Origin: an uncultured Planctomycetaceae bacterium
GTDB taxonomy: Bacteria; Planctomycetota; Planctomycetia; Planctomycetales; Planctomycetaceae
Length of the DNA: 24,170 nucleotides
Direction: 5' to 3'
Assembly: GCA_937975745.1 (NCBI GenBank)
Contig: CALJUK010000243.1
Coordinates: 1 to 24,170, forward strand
The translations under genes and the position numbers were made by a program. This document shows, piece after piece, positions 1 to 7,725 of this stretch. The notes below the pieces were generated by a model. The model was not told where the DNA came from. It did no database searches and saw nothing but the letters and a program-made list of their open reading frames with translations. Numbering within the stretch: the stretch's first letter is position 1; each line of letters begins with the position of its first letter.

Positions 1-1
1 T

Positions 2-337
2 AAAGGGAACGTCAACGGAATTTTCGCCGTCTGCGAGCCCAATGCCAACGGTGTTCTTGGCGCGCTGCGCGAGGTGGGACTGGCCGGGCAGGTCAAATTT
101 GTGGCGTTCGACCCCAGCCCGCCGCTCATCAACGGGCTGTCGGAAGGGACGGTGGACGGCATCGTGTTGCAGGACCCGGTGACGATGGGGTACGAAGCCG
201 TCAGGACGATGCTGGCGCATCTCAAGGGGGAACAGGTCAAAGCCCGGGTTTCGACGGGCGAGTTCATTGCGACTCCCGACAACTCGCAGGACCCTGAGAT
301 TGATCGTCTGCTCCATCCTGCCCAGGCTGAAGACTAA
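2..337 (+). CDS. Sugar ABC transporter substrate-binding protein, C-terminal part (partial)
   Basis: This frame is open from the left edge and ends in TAA, so only about the last 111 residues of a longer protein are present. The visible part matches the C-terminal lobe of ribose-type periplasmic binding proteins (Peripla_BP_4 / RbsB-like). It has a strand ending in VAFDPSP, then INGLSEGTVDGIVLQDPV, then a helix beginning GYEAV. This is the usual pattern of a hinge Asp followed by a pocket-facing Q-D/N-P motif. The protein should capture a sugar or related small molecule in the periplasm and deliver it to the ATPase and permease encoded directly downstream. The ligand cannot be told from this fragment. 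A GTG at 74 lies inside the domain and is not a real start. Confidence 0.9.
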   Translation, partial: KGNVNGIFAVCEPNANGVLGALREVGLAGQVKFVAFDPSPPLINGLSEGTVDGIVLQDPVTMGYEAVRTMLAHLKGEQVKARVSTGEFIATPDNSQDPEIDRLLHPAQAED

Positions 338-362
338 CCCTTCTTCCCGTCTCGCGTTCTCT

Positions 363-391
363 GGGGTGATCGGCGAAGGACCGTGATCCCC
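363..391 (+). terminator. Hairpin between binding-protein and ATPase genes (possible attenuator)
   Basis: GGGG-T-GATC at 363-371 can pair with GATCCCC at 385-391, with one bulged T and a 13-base loop. It lies between the stop of the binding-protein gene and the start of the ATPase gene. No T-run follows, so it is not a classical intrinsic terminator. A partial terminator or mRNA-stabilising hairpin here would fit the common need for more binding protein than ATPase in ABC operons. This is inference from position and pairing only. Confidence 0.3.
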
Positions 392-422
392 TCGGTCAGC
401 TCAGCTATCTTGGGCCTCGCGG

Positions 423-1916
423 ATGACACATCCACGTCTCGAAATGCAGGGAATTTCGAAGCGGTTCGGCGCGACACAAGCGCTCCGCAATGTTTCGCTG
501 CAGGCCGAAGCAGGACGGACGTTGGCGCTCATTGGCGAGAATGGGGCTGGCAAGAGCACGTTGGTGAAAGTCCTGAGTGGAGCGCTCACGCCCGATTCGG
601 GCGAGATGTCGCTCGACGGCTACCGGTATCAACCGGGCGGTCCGCATGCCGCCCGGATGGCGGGCGTTGCCATGATCTACCAGGAATTGAACCTCGCTCC
701 GGACTTGTCTGTCGAAGACAACATCATGCTGGGAATCGAGTCGTCGCGGTGGGGACTGTTACAACGTCGTCAGCAGCGTCCGCGTGTGCGAGAAGCTCTG
801 CGACTGCTCGGGCATCCAGAGTTAAGACCTGCCACGTCCGTATCACGGTTGTCGATCGCGGCACGACAGTTGATTGAAATCGCCCGAGCCCTCGTCTCGG
901 ATGCGCGTGTCATCGTGTTCGACGAGCCGACAAGTTCGCTCACACGACGAGATTGTCAGAACCTGTTTCAGGTCATTCGTCGATTGCGTGACGAAGGCCT
1001 GGCAGTCATCTACATCAGCCATTTCCTCGAAGAGATACAGGAAATCTGTGATGACTACTGCGTTCTGCGCGACGGTGCGAGTGTCGGGGCTGGTGAACTG
1101 GCCGGCGTGACCGAACCACAGATTGTCTCGCTGATGGTTGGTCGCGATATCGACGACCTCTTCCCCTCGGTTCCACACACCCGTCAAGAGCCCATCCTCG
1201 ACCTGTCGGAATTAACGGGCAGACGGTTTCCGATTGACGTCTCGTTCGAGTTACATCGAGGTGAGGTTCTGGGAATTGCCGGTTTGGTCGGAGCCGGTCG
1301 GACCGAACTGTTACGGTGCTTGTTCGGTCTGGAGCCGGTCCGCAAGGGAGAAATTCGCGTTCAGGGTCTCTCGCCGGCCGCAAATCCGTCCGCCAGAATT
1401 CGGGCTGGTCTGGGGCTTGTCTCGGAAGACCGCAAGGAAGAGGGCCTGGCATTGGGGATGACGATTGGCGACAACATGACGCTCAGTCGACTTCAGCCAT
1501 ACTCCAAGTTCGGCTGGTTGAACCTAGGGCGTCGCCGAACGGCGGTCCAGCATTGGATGCAGCGGATGCAGGTGAAGGCGCCCGGTCCGCAGACACGCGT
1601 GGGAGACCTCTCGGGCGGGAACCAGCAGAAGGTGGCACTCGCACGTGTACTGCACCAGGATGCCGACATCTTTCTGCTTGACGAACCAACGCGTGGCATC
1701 GATGTCGGCACAAAATCCGAGATCTACCGAGTCATGGGGGAACTGGCGGCGGCCGGCAAGGGAGTTATCTTCGTTAGCTCGTACCTGGCAGAGTTACTTG
1801 CGGTCTGCGATCGTGTCGGTGTGATGTCGCGCGGTCGACTGCGTGAGATTCGACCCGCCGACCAGTGGAGCGAAGAAGCGGTCATGAGCGTCGCAGTGGC
1901 AGGGGCTGGAGAATGA
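423..1916 (+). CDS. Sugar ABC transporter ATP-binding protein (CUT2 / RbsA-MglA type)
   Basis: The 497-residue length is normal for the tandem-domain ATPases of ribose/galactoside-type importers. Domain 1 has Walker A GENGAGKST (38-46), Q-loop Gln87, a degenerate signature LSIAARQ (143-149), Walker B VIVFDEP (163-169) and switch His200. Domain 2 has a degenerate Walker A GLVGAGRTE (287-295), with Arg in place of the Lys, a full signature LSGGNQQK (396-403) and Walker B IFLLDEP (416-422). This asymmetry is usual in the family. The protein would hydrolyse ATP on the cytoplasmic face to drive sugar import. Its stop codon overlaps the permease start as ATGA, indicating translational coupling. The substrate is unknown. 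It could be called rbsA/mglA-like, but the specific sugar is not supported by sequence alone. Confidence 0.96.
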   Translation: MTHPRLEMQGISKRFGATQALRNVSLQAEAGRTLALIGENGAGKSTLVKVLSGALTPDSGEMSLDGYRYQPGGPHAARMAGVAMIYQELNLAPDLSVEDNIMLGIESSRWGLLQRRQQRPRVREALRLLGHPELRPATSVSRLSIAARQLIEIARALVSDARVIVFDEPTSSLTRRDCQNLFQVIRRLRDEGLAVIYISHFLEEIQEICDDYCVLRDGASVGAGELAGVTEPQIVSLMVGRDIDDLFPSVPHTRQEPILDLSELTGRRFPIDVSFELHRGEVLGIAGLVGAGRTELLRCLFGLEPVRKGEIRVQGLSPAANPSARIRAGLGLVSEDRKEEGLALGMTIGDNMTLSRLQPYSKFGWLNLGRRRTAVQHWMQRMQVKAPGPQTRVGDLSGGNQQKVALARVLHQDADIFLLDEPTRGIDVGTKSEIYRVMGELAAAGKGVIFVSSYLAELLAVCDRVGVMSRGRLREIRPADQWSEEAVMSVAVAGAGE

Positions 1917-2998
1917 ACGATTCACTCAGACCCGACGGGAAAACCAACCCGGGCGAAGTTCCTTCGGCAGCCGGTGACGGCGAGCCCGTCATGGCGGGCA
2001 ATTCGTCGCCGTGGTTCGATTGGAAGTCGATCGCTTCCATTCTCGGGCCGTTTGTGGCGCTCGCTGCTGTCTGTCTGTTCTTCGCGATCGCGGACGCCAT
2101 GCAGCCGGATGGTGGCCGATTCGCCACGCAGCGCAATTTGCAGGCGAATGCGGTGCGCACAGCGACAGTCGCAGTCGCCGCCCTTGGCATGACGGTCATC
2201 ATCATCGCGGGCGGTATCGATCTTTCGGCAGGGACAGCGCTGGCGTTGGCTGCGACCGTCCTGGCCTGGTCACTGAAAAACGACTACTCGGTTCCGCTGG
2301 CACTTGCCTTCACGATGGGGGCTGGTTGCGCTGCGGGTCTGGTCAATGGAGTGCTGATCAGCGCTTTGCGTGTTGTGCCATTCATCGTGACGCTGGGAAC
2401 AATGACCATCTACCTGGGCGTCGCCAAGATGATCGCGAACGAGACGACCGTTCGGCCAGATAAGGCGACGCAAGTTCCCGACTGGCTGGGTGGCTTTTTG
2501 AGTCTTCGCCCGCAATCGTTGTATGCCGGTTTCCCGCTGGGTGTCTGGTTCGCCCTGCTATTGGCCGTCGCGTTGGCCTGTTTCCTTCGTTACAGCGTGT
2601 TTGGTCGACATGTGGTGGCACTTGGTTCGAACGAAGCGACGGCCCGGTTGTGCGGCATTCCTGTCCGGAGGGCGAAAATTCTGGTCTACACGTTGGGAGG
2701 CCTGTTCACAGGCATCGCGGGCTTGTACCAGTTCTCCCGCTTGTCGGCCGGAAATCCGACCTCCGGAACCGGGATGGAATTGAGAATTATCGCCGCCGTC
2801 GTCATTGGTGGGGGAAGTCTGGAAGGAGGTCGCGGCTCGGTCGTCGGAACACTGACCGGAGCGGCCATCATGGCGGTGATCGAGAGCGGCTGCACTCAGT
2901 TGGGGCTTCCCAATCCGGTGCAGGATGTGATTCTGGGAGTGATCATCGTGGCGGCTGTCGCCGTCGATCAACTCCGTCTGCGGGGCGGCGCGGCCTGA
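1913..2998 (+). CDS. Sugar ABC transporter permease (RbsC-like, BPD_transp_2)
   Basis: This is an inner-membrane permease partner of the preceding ATPase. I place the start at the ATG at 1913, which overlaps the ATPase stop (ATGA). An upstream in-frame start at 1865 would add 16 charged residues inside the ATPase gene. That gives 361 residues, with a hydrophilic N-terminal tail of about 37 residues longer than the E. coli RbsC one, then about eight to ten hydrophobic segments. The family hallmark GGIDLSAGT is at 100-108, and the conserved C-terminal block GMELRIIAAVVIGGGSLEGG begins near 287. With the upstream genes it completes a binding protein-ATPase-permease importer. The transported sugar is not determined. 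Confidence 0.95.
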   Translation: MNDSLRPDGKTNPGEVPSAAGDGEPVMAGNSSPWFDWKSIASILGPFVALAAVCLFFAIADAMQPDGGRFATQRNLQANAVRTATVAVAALGMTVIIIAGGIDLSAGTALALAATVLAWSLKNDYSVPLALAFTMGAGCAAGLVNGVLISALRVVPFIVTLGTMTIYLGVAKMIANETTVRPDKATQVPDWLGGFLSLRPQSLYAGFPLGVWFALLLAVALACFLRYSVFGRHVVALGSNEATARLCGIPVRRAKILVYTLGGLFTGIAGLYQFSRLSAGNPTSGTGMELRIIAAVVIGGGSLEGGRGSVVGTLTGAAIMAVIESGCTQLGLPNPVQDVILGVIIVAAVAVDQLRLRGGAA

Positions 2999-3323
2999 CG
3001 ATTCGGACAGTCGGGAGACAGCCTGCGGCGGCGTCTGCTGGCAGCTCGGCGAAACGTACCTTTTTCGGGCCCGACAATCCCGCTACGATTGAAGGGGAAG
3101 TGTGAGCACGGCTCCGTGTGGTTGTGGTCGCCCAGGCAGGTGAGCAGTGCGTGGAAAGTCTGGGGATGTGACCCAGCAATGACCGCCAGCTGAGGGTTTT
3201 CGTTCGATTCGTGGACTCATCCGCGTCGATCGGTTCTGGGTCGTTCTCTTGCCTCGTCAATCATTCGCGTCTGAACCACGACTGTCCGGATGTCGTGCTG
3301 ATCCGTCCTGTTGAATCCACGTC
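2999..3323. other. Intergenic region before the sensor kinase gene; no gene seen
   Basis: These 325 bases contain no convincing coding sequence. Two small hairpins can be drawn: CACGG-CT-CCGTG at 3107-3118 and CTGGG-(7)-CCCAG at 3160-3176. A TACGAT hexamer at 3084-3089 resembles a -10 box in the context GCTACGAT, but no good -35 element sits at the right distance. There is no recognisable Shine-Dalgarno sequence before the kinase ATG at 3324. I do not recognise a known riboswitch or an intrinsic terminator for the ABC operon here. Confidence 0.6.
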
Positions 3324-5012
3324 ATGTCTTATCGCGGTATCAAAAAACTGTTGGGCGAAACGAGCTTGGAGCGGAAATGCCGCTTCTTGTTCGGTAGTGG
3401 TCTGATGCTGCTGATCACGGGCAGCTTCTACTTTTACGCCCAAATGACCTCAGGCATCGTCTACGAGCAGACGCAGACGACGGCCCGGCTGTTGGTTTCG
3501 CCCATCATTCTTGAAAAACACTGGAAGTGGGCCGAGCCCGAACCGCAGTTTGTTGAAATCATCGAGCGGATGGCGGGCGACCTCAAACCGGTCGACCTTA
3601 GCGAATACAGCTGGACTCTGCTGAAAGCCGATCCCACTGAGGCAGAAGGGACCGATCGTCCGTTTGACGACGTTGGTTATGATGCGCTGGAACAACTCCG
3701 CCAGGGGCTTCCCGAAGTCACACACGTCGACCGCGACAGTGGAGAGTACCAGTTCTACGGTGCCGTTCGCGCGTCGGAATCGTGTCTGACCTGTCACTAC
3801 CACAAGGGTCCCGATATCGCCGAAGGGGACCTGATCGGCATGGTCAAGATCACGATGCCGTTAGAACGGACTGAGAAGTCGCTCGCCTGGAACAACGCCA
3901 TCTTGCTGGCGACGGCCATTATTACAGCGTTCCTGGCGATGTTGGCCGCCTACGCGATTGTCCGCTACGTGATCGTCAAACCGGTGTTACACCTGAAAGA
4001 CGTCAGCGACCAGATCGCCCGGGGGAACCTGGACCTTCGTGCGGACATTCGCACGGGGGACGAGTTCGAAGAGTTCAGCCACGCGTTCAACCGGATGTTG
4101 CGGCATCTTGTGGCCGTTCAGGACGAACTCCGCGAGGTCAACGCCGACCTCGATACCAAGGTGGACGAACTCGCACAGGTCAATCTGCGGCTGTACGAAA
4201 TGAATAAGCTGAAGGACGAGTTCCTGGCGACCATGAGTCACGAGTTACGAACCCCCTTAAACAGTATTCTTGGTTTCAGCGATTTGCTGACAAATGCGGA
4301 AGGGCTCAACGAGAAACAAAAGCGGTTCGTCGCGAACATCCAGACCTCCGGTCAGCATCTGCTGGCGCTCATCAATGACGTGTTGAGCCTGGCGAAGATC
4401 GAAAGCGGAAAAATGGAGCGGCAGTTATCGGAATTCTCGATGGCAGATTTGATGGAACGACAGGTCACATCGATGCTTCCCCTCGCCGAACGCAAGAACA
4501 TCGCCCTGACTTCGGAAGTCGATCCGCAATTGCCTGTGATGTACCAGGATGCCGGCAAAATTCAGCAGATTCTCAATAATTTGTTGTCCAACGCGGTCAA
4601 ATTCACACCCGAAGGAGGCCGTGTGCACACCTGGGCCCGCTCGGATGGCGACGGAATGGTGCAGATCGTCGTCGAGGATACGGGTGTCGGAATTGCACTC
4701 GAAGAGCAGGAGACCATCTTCGAAAAGTTCCGCCAAGGCCGCGGGATACCGGGTCAGCAGGATACTCTGACGCGAGAATACGAGGGGACCGGTCTGGGAC
4801 TTTCGATTGTCAAAGAACTGAGCCGCCTGCTGGGCGGAGAAGTGCAACTCGAAAGCGAGTTTGGCAAGGGCAGCACGTTTACCGTGCGGATCCCGATCCG
4901 GTTGAAGCGAAGTTTTCCGACCTTTGACGATGGAGCCGATCGGGCATCAATTAACTTGAAACTGGCCGATCGAACTCCGGCTGGCGTCAGTTCACCCGGA
5001 AGCGAGGAGTGA
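3324..5012 (+). CDS. Membrane sensor histidine kinase with DUF3365 (haem c-type) sensor domain and HAMP
   Basis: The protein has 562 residues. A transmembrane segment (about 21-40) leads into a periplasmic region (about 41-190) resembling DUF3365/Tll0287-type domains. This ends with a c-type haem motif, CLTCH at 154-158. A second transmembrane segment (about 192-214) and a HAMP domain follow (about 215-268, with VIVKPVLHLKDVSDQIARGN at its start). A short coiled coil leads to HisKA with the phosphoacceptor His306 in SHELRTPLNS. The ATPase domain shows an N-box (NNLLSNAVKF), G1 (EDTGVGIA), F (FEKFRQG) and G2 (GTGLGLSIV). It should sense a redox state or a haem ligand outside the cytoplasm and phosphorylate a response regulator. 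No response regulator gene is adjacent. The ATG lacks an evident ribosome binding site. Kinase identity is firm; covalent haem attachment is inferred from the motif. Confidence 0.94.
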   Translation: MSYRGIKKLLGETSLERKCRFLFGSGLMLLITGSFYFYAQMTSGIVYEQTQTTARLLVSPIILEKHWKWAEPEPQFVEIIERMAGDLKPVDLSEYSWTLLKADPTEAEGTDRPFDDVGYDALEQLRQGLPEVTHVDRDSGEYQFYGAVRASESCLTCHYHKGPDIAEGDLIGMVKITMPLERTEKSLAWNNAILLATAIITAFLAMLAAYAIVRYVIVKPVLHLKDVSDQIARGNLDLRADIRTGDEFEEFSHAFNRMLRHLVAVQDELREVNADLDTKVDELAQVNLRLYEMNKLKDEFLATMSHELRTPLNSILGFSDLLTNAEGLNEKQKRFVANIQTSGQHLLALINDVLSLAKIESGKMERQLSEFSMADLMERQVTSMLPLAERKNIALTSEVDPQLPVMYQDAGKIQQILNNLLSNAVKFTPEGGRVHTWARSDGDGMVQIVVEDTGVGIALEEQETIFEKFRQGRGIPGQQDTLTREYEGTGLGLSIVKELSRLLGGEVQLESEFGKGSTFTVRIPIRLKRSFPTFDDGADRASINLKLADRTPAGVSSPGSEE

Positions 5013-5101
5013 CCGGCAGCCGCAGAGGCCGCAACTTTGTCCCCTGACATCAGGGAGAGTTATTTGCCGACGAAAGTGCGATCCCTGGCCACTGTCAACG
5101 C

Positions 5102-5107
5102 AAGGAG
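5102..5107 (+). promoter_or_regulatory. Ribosome binding site setting a GTG start
   Basis: AAGGAG lies six bases before the GTG at 5114. It is one of the best Shine-Dalgarno matches in the window and supports the GTG as the start of the HisA-like gene. Confidence 0.7.
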
Positions 5108-5113
5108 CCGCGC

Positions 5114-5887
5114 GTGGCGTTTGTGATTCCTGTGCTCGATGTCAGACACGGTGTCGTGGTCCGGGGGGTGGCCGGCCTTCGCGACACGTACCAGCCGATT
5201 GTCAGTCAGCTTTGCAATGGGGCCGACCCGATTTGTACCTCCCATGCGATTCGGCACGGATTCGATCTGAACCGTTTGTACCTGGCCGACCTGGATGCGC
5301 TGGCCGGCACTGCCCAACAAATCGAAGTGTGGCAGAGACTCCACTCAGCTGGATTCGATCTTCTGGTGGATGCCGGCGTTCGAGACTGCCCTGACGCGAC
5401 CGAGATTGCCCAGTGTTTCCAGCAGAATTCCCGTGCGAACGCTGGGGACTGGCAGGTGGTGCTCGGTCTGGAAACTCTGGCCGGCCTGTCGGCGGTGCGC
5501 GAAATTCTAACAGAACTCGGACCCCGGCATGTTGTGTTCAGCCTTGACCTCCGCGAGGGCGTTCCCTGGGCTGCGTGTGAAGAGTGGCGCGTGACCGAAC
5601 CAACCATCATTGCAAAGCAGGTCATCGAGGCCGGAATTCGCGAGATGATTCTGCTGGATGTGGCCCGTGTCGGCACGGGCCGCGGAGTCGGAACCGAAGC
5701 GCTGTGCGAGCAACTCCACCGGCAGCATCCGGATGTCGGTCTGATCACGGGTGGCGGACTTCGCGATCGCGACGATCTATACCGCCAGCGAATCGCGGGA
5801 GCCAGTGGTGTCCTGATTGCCTCTGCGTTGCATGATGGCCGGCTGTCACCCCAAGAAGTCCACGAGTTCGATTCGATCACCACGTAG
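5114..5887 (+). CDS. HisA/HisF-related TIM-barrel protein
   Basis: This 257-residue protein has the (beta-alpha)8 layout of the HisA/HisF family: IPVLDVRHGVVVRG at the N-terminus (Asp9), YLADLDAL at 56-63, VFSLDLREG at 141-149 (Asp145, at the position of the second HisA catalytic Asp), GGG phosphate-loop residues at 213-215 and GVLIASALHDG at 232-242. True HisA isomerises ProFAR in histidine biosynthesis. No other his gene is nearby, and the sequence diverges from canonical HisA, for example TSHAIRHGFDLNRLYLADLD. It resembles the uncharacterised hisA/hisF-related group known from methanogens and C1-metabolising bacteria (TIGR00734 type), so a role in cofactor or C1 metabolism is possible but inferred. 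The start is GTG with AAGGAG six bases upstream. It follows the kinase gene by 101 bases. Confidence 0.85.
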   Translation: MAFVIPVLDVRHGVVVRGVAGLRDTYQPIVSQLCNGADPICTSHAIRHGFDLNRLYLADLDALAGTAQQIEVWQRLHSAGFDLLVDAGVRDCPDATEIAQCFQQNSRANAGDWQVVLGLETLAGLSAVREILTELGPRHVVFSLDLREGVPWAACEEWRVTEPTIIAKQVIEAGIREMILLDVARVGTGRGVGTEALCEQLHRQHPDVGLITGGGLRDRDDLYRQRIAGASGVLIASALHDGRLSPQEVHEFDSITT

Positions 5888-6024
5888 GAGAGACGAATGC
5901 CTCGAACCTGGAAACAGAGCTGGGAAAGTCGACTGAGTCGGGGGACGCGCTCGCGTTCGCCACAGTCGCAAGCCGATCGCAATTCGATGCGGCGTCGCCG
6001 CCGCGATTTCCATCTGCGGGAACG

Positions 6025-6621
6025 TCAGCCGGTTTGCGTCCGCTGCCCGGACAGATGCCGTTCCACTGCCCCTGCCGATTCACGCACGAAACTTTTCTGG
6101 ACGCGTCGCACGTACGGGTAACCGACGTAAGCCAGCGGGTGTTGGGGCCTGGAGAAGGCGAGCACGTCATACCATACGTTGTCGTCCTCCCGGTTCCATT
6201 CCAGAAGGAAGCGTTCTTCGCCACATTCCACGTGGTCGGTCAGCGTTCCGCAGACGATGCCGAAACGGCAACACGCATCGGTCGTCTCGTCGATGATGTC
6301 GACAATCCGGACGGCATTCAGCCACCACAGTCCCAGGCGATATGCTGACAGGACCAGGTTCTCACCGACGGCGATTCGGGGAAGTGGCTTGGCGGCTTCC
6401 ATCCAGGGCAAATCAAACTGCCGCCAATTCTGAAGGGCCTCCTTCGCGGCGTGAAAATATGCCCTACCTCTGCCAAGTTGAATCCGTGTCCGATCCACGA
6501 CGAAGCCGGCCGGCGGTGTCCGGGTGGTCGCGCCGACATCGGTGTAAGTCAGATGGCTTTTGGACTGCCGTTGTTGGAATCGGCGAATCTGGTTCGTTGT
6601 CGGTTTTCGGAAGGCAGGCAT
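6025..6621 (-). CDS. DUF1990 family protein
   Basis: This 198-residue protein is encoded against its neighbours. The sequence fits DUF1990: a region with FHAAKEALQNWRQFDLPW (about 56-73), then ENLVLSAYRLGLWWLNAVRI, FGIVCGTLTDHVECGEERF, WYDVLAFSRPQHPLAYVGYP and RRVQKSFVRES near the end. DUF1990 proteins occur widely in bacteria and plants. They are small soluble proteins, predicted to have a START/SRPBCC-like or related lipid-binding fold, and have no established biochemical function. No signal peptide or membrane segment is seen. The first Met (MPAFRKPTT) gives a full-length family member, but no strong ribosome binding site was found upstream. It forms a single-gene unit convergent with the HisA-like gene. 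Confidence 0.88.
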   Translation of the reverse strand: MPAFRKPTTNQIRRFQQRQSKSHLTYTDVGATTRTPPAGFVVDRTRIQLGRGRAYFHAAKEALQNWRQFDLPWMEAAKPLPRIAVGENLVLSAYRLGLWWLNAVRIVDIIDETTDACCRFGIVCGTLTDHVECGEERFLLEWNREDDNVWYDVLAFSRPQHPLAYVGYPYVRRVQKSFVRESAGAVERHLSGQRTQTG

Positions 6622-6697
6622 CGCTGGGTCGATTCGAGAAGAGAGAATAGGCTAGTGGATGTATGTGGCTGCGTGGGAAATGTGTGAAGTTGACATC

Positions 6698-6727
6698 TTT
6701 ACTTTACCTGTACGGCAGCGGTATATT
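6698..6727 (+). promoter_or_regulatory. Candidate sigma70-type promoter for the PEP-CTERM gene
   Basis: TTTACT (6698-6703) and TATATT (6722-6727) are separated by 18 bases. They match the -35 and -10 consensus at four and five of six positions. The start codon chosen for the PEP-CTERM gene is about 150 bases downstream. A TTGACA at 6690-6695 is a better -35 match, but its spacing to TATATT is too long. This is motif evidence only. Confidence 0.35.
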
Positions 6728-6879
6728 CGATTTAATCCGCAGGTGTTCCCCCACGCGACACCTGCACCCGCCGGGATTTGGGATCGCCGGTTTCAGGTTC
6801 GCCACACGAGATTGGCATGCGAAGTGTGGTCGAGGTGCCGTGGGCCCCGATTTCATCTTTTGGAGGAGGAATGGTCTCA

Positions 6880-7710
6880 ATGGCGAGGCTGTTGCGATTG
6901 TGTCCCTCGGTTGCTGTTTTGGCCACCATTTTTTCTCTGAGTCAGCTCGTTCACGCTCAGGTTCCCGTTTTGAGCGACGGCAACTCGACCGTCGAATTGG
7001 GTGGCTCCAACTCGCTGATCGAGGATTGGATCGTCGATGGAAACAGCATTCTCTACGAACAGACCCTGTTCTATCGCATTGGGACCACAGGGCCGGAGTC
7101 TGGCCTGGGCAGTCTGAATTTTCTCGATTTTACACAGACCGGAGCGAACTCGTACTCGGCAGAATATGAGTTGCCAGGGCAATTTCTGCTGGATATCTCG
7201 GGATTACTGACCGGCGGTGCCGCGGGGAGTGGGACTTCGACGTTGGTAACCAGCGTGTCGATCGAGAATACCAGTGGAGCCCTGCTGGATCTGTACCTGT
7301 TCGCTTACAGCGATTTGGACATCTTCGACATCGACGGTGACACCGCAACATACCAGTCGACGACCCGGATTGACCAAAGCGACACAACCGGAGCCGTGGT
7401 CCAGACAACTTTCGACTCGGCATTCGACGCGTTCGAGTTGGGTGAGTACTCCGATCAACTCGATTCGCTACAGGATGATGCGACAACGACATTGAGTAAT
7501 TCGCCGACGACAATCGGACCATTTGACTCGACGTTTGCCACGATGTGGAACCCCCAGATTGGGATCGGCGCTACGTTTAACCTGACAATAACGCAAGTTG
7601 CCAACAACATTCCCGAAGTGGCGACTGTTCCAGAGCCAGGCAGCATCGTGCTGCTGGGATTGGGGGGCTTGGCGTTACTGGTCGTCCGTCGTCGGAATCG
7701 CGCCGCCTGA
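6880..7710 (+). CDS. PEP-CTERM sorting domain protein, secreted
   Basis: The predicted protein has 276 residues from the ATG at 6880. GGAGGAGGA at 6862-6870 is nine bases before this ATG, whereas the ATG at 6871 would abut it and the ATG at 6778 lacks such a site. The N-terminus is a signal peptide (MARLLRLCPSVAVLATIF, cleavage probably after VHA near residue 26). The body is rich in Ser, Thr, Asp and Gly, looks like a beta-rich extracellular protein, and matches no enzyme I know. The C-terminus is a PEP-CTERM signal: VPEPGS (250-255), a Leu/Gly-rich membrane segment, then RRRNRAA. Such proteins are recognised by exosortase and are often linked to exopolysaccharide or cell-surface material. 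No exosortase gene is in this window. The function of the body is unknown. Confidence 0.9.
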   Translation: MARLLRLCPSVAVLATIFSLSQLVHAQVPVLSDGNSTVELGGSNSLIEDWIVDGNSILYEQTLFYRIGTTGPESGLGSLNFLDFTQTGANSYSAEYELPGQFLLDISGLLTGGAAGSGTSTLVTSVSIENTSGALLDLYLFAYSDLDIFDIDGDTATYQSTTRIDQSDTTGAVVQTTFDSAFDAFELGEYSDQLDSLQDDATTTLSNSPTTIGPFDSTFATMWNPQIGIGATFNLTITQVANNIPEVATVPEPGSIVLLGLGGLALLVVRRRNRAA

Positions 7711-7725
7711 AACGGAACCGATTGA

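Noticed and set aside
3195..3225. GTTCGATTC, which resembles a tRNA T-loop
   Set aside because: The flanking bases do not form a T-stem and no acceptor or anticodon arm can be drawn.
5206..5982. A 258-codon minus-strand open frame
   Set aside because: It is antisense to the HisA-like gene and its Ser/Arg/Pro-rich translation has no fold-like pattern.
6690..6727. TTGACA at 6690 as the -35 of the PEP-CTERM gene promoter
   Set aside because: The only good -10 (TATATT at 6722) is 26 bases away, too far; TTTACT at 6698 gives an acceptable 18-base spacing instead.
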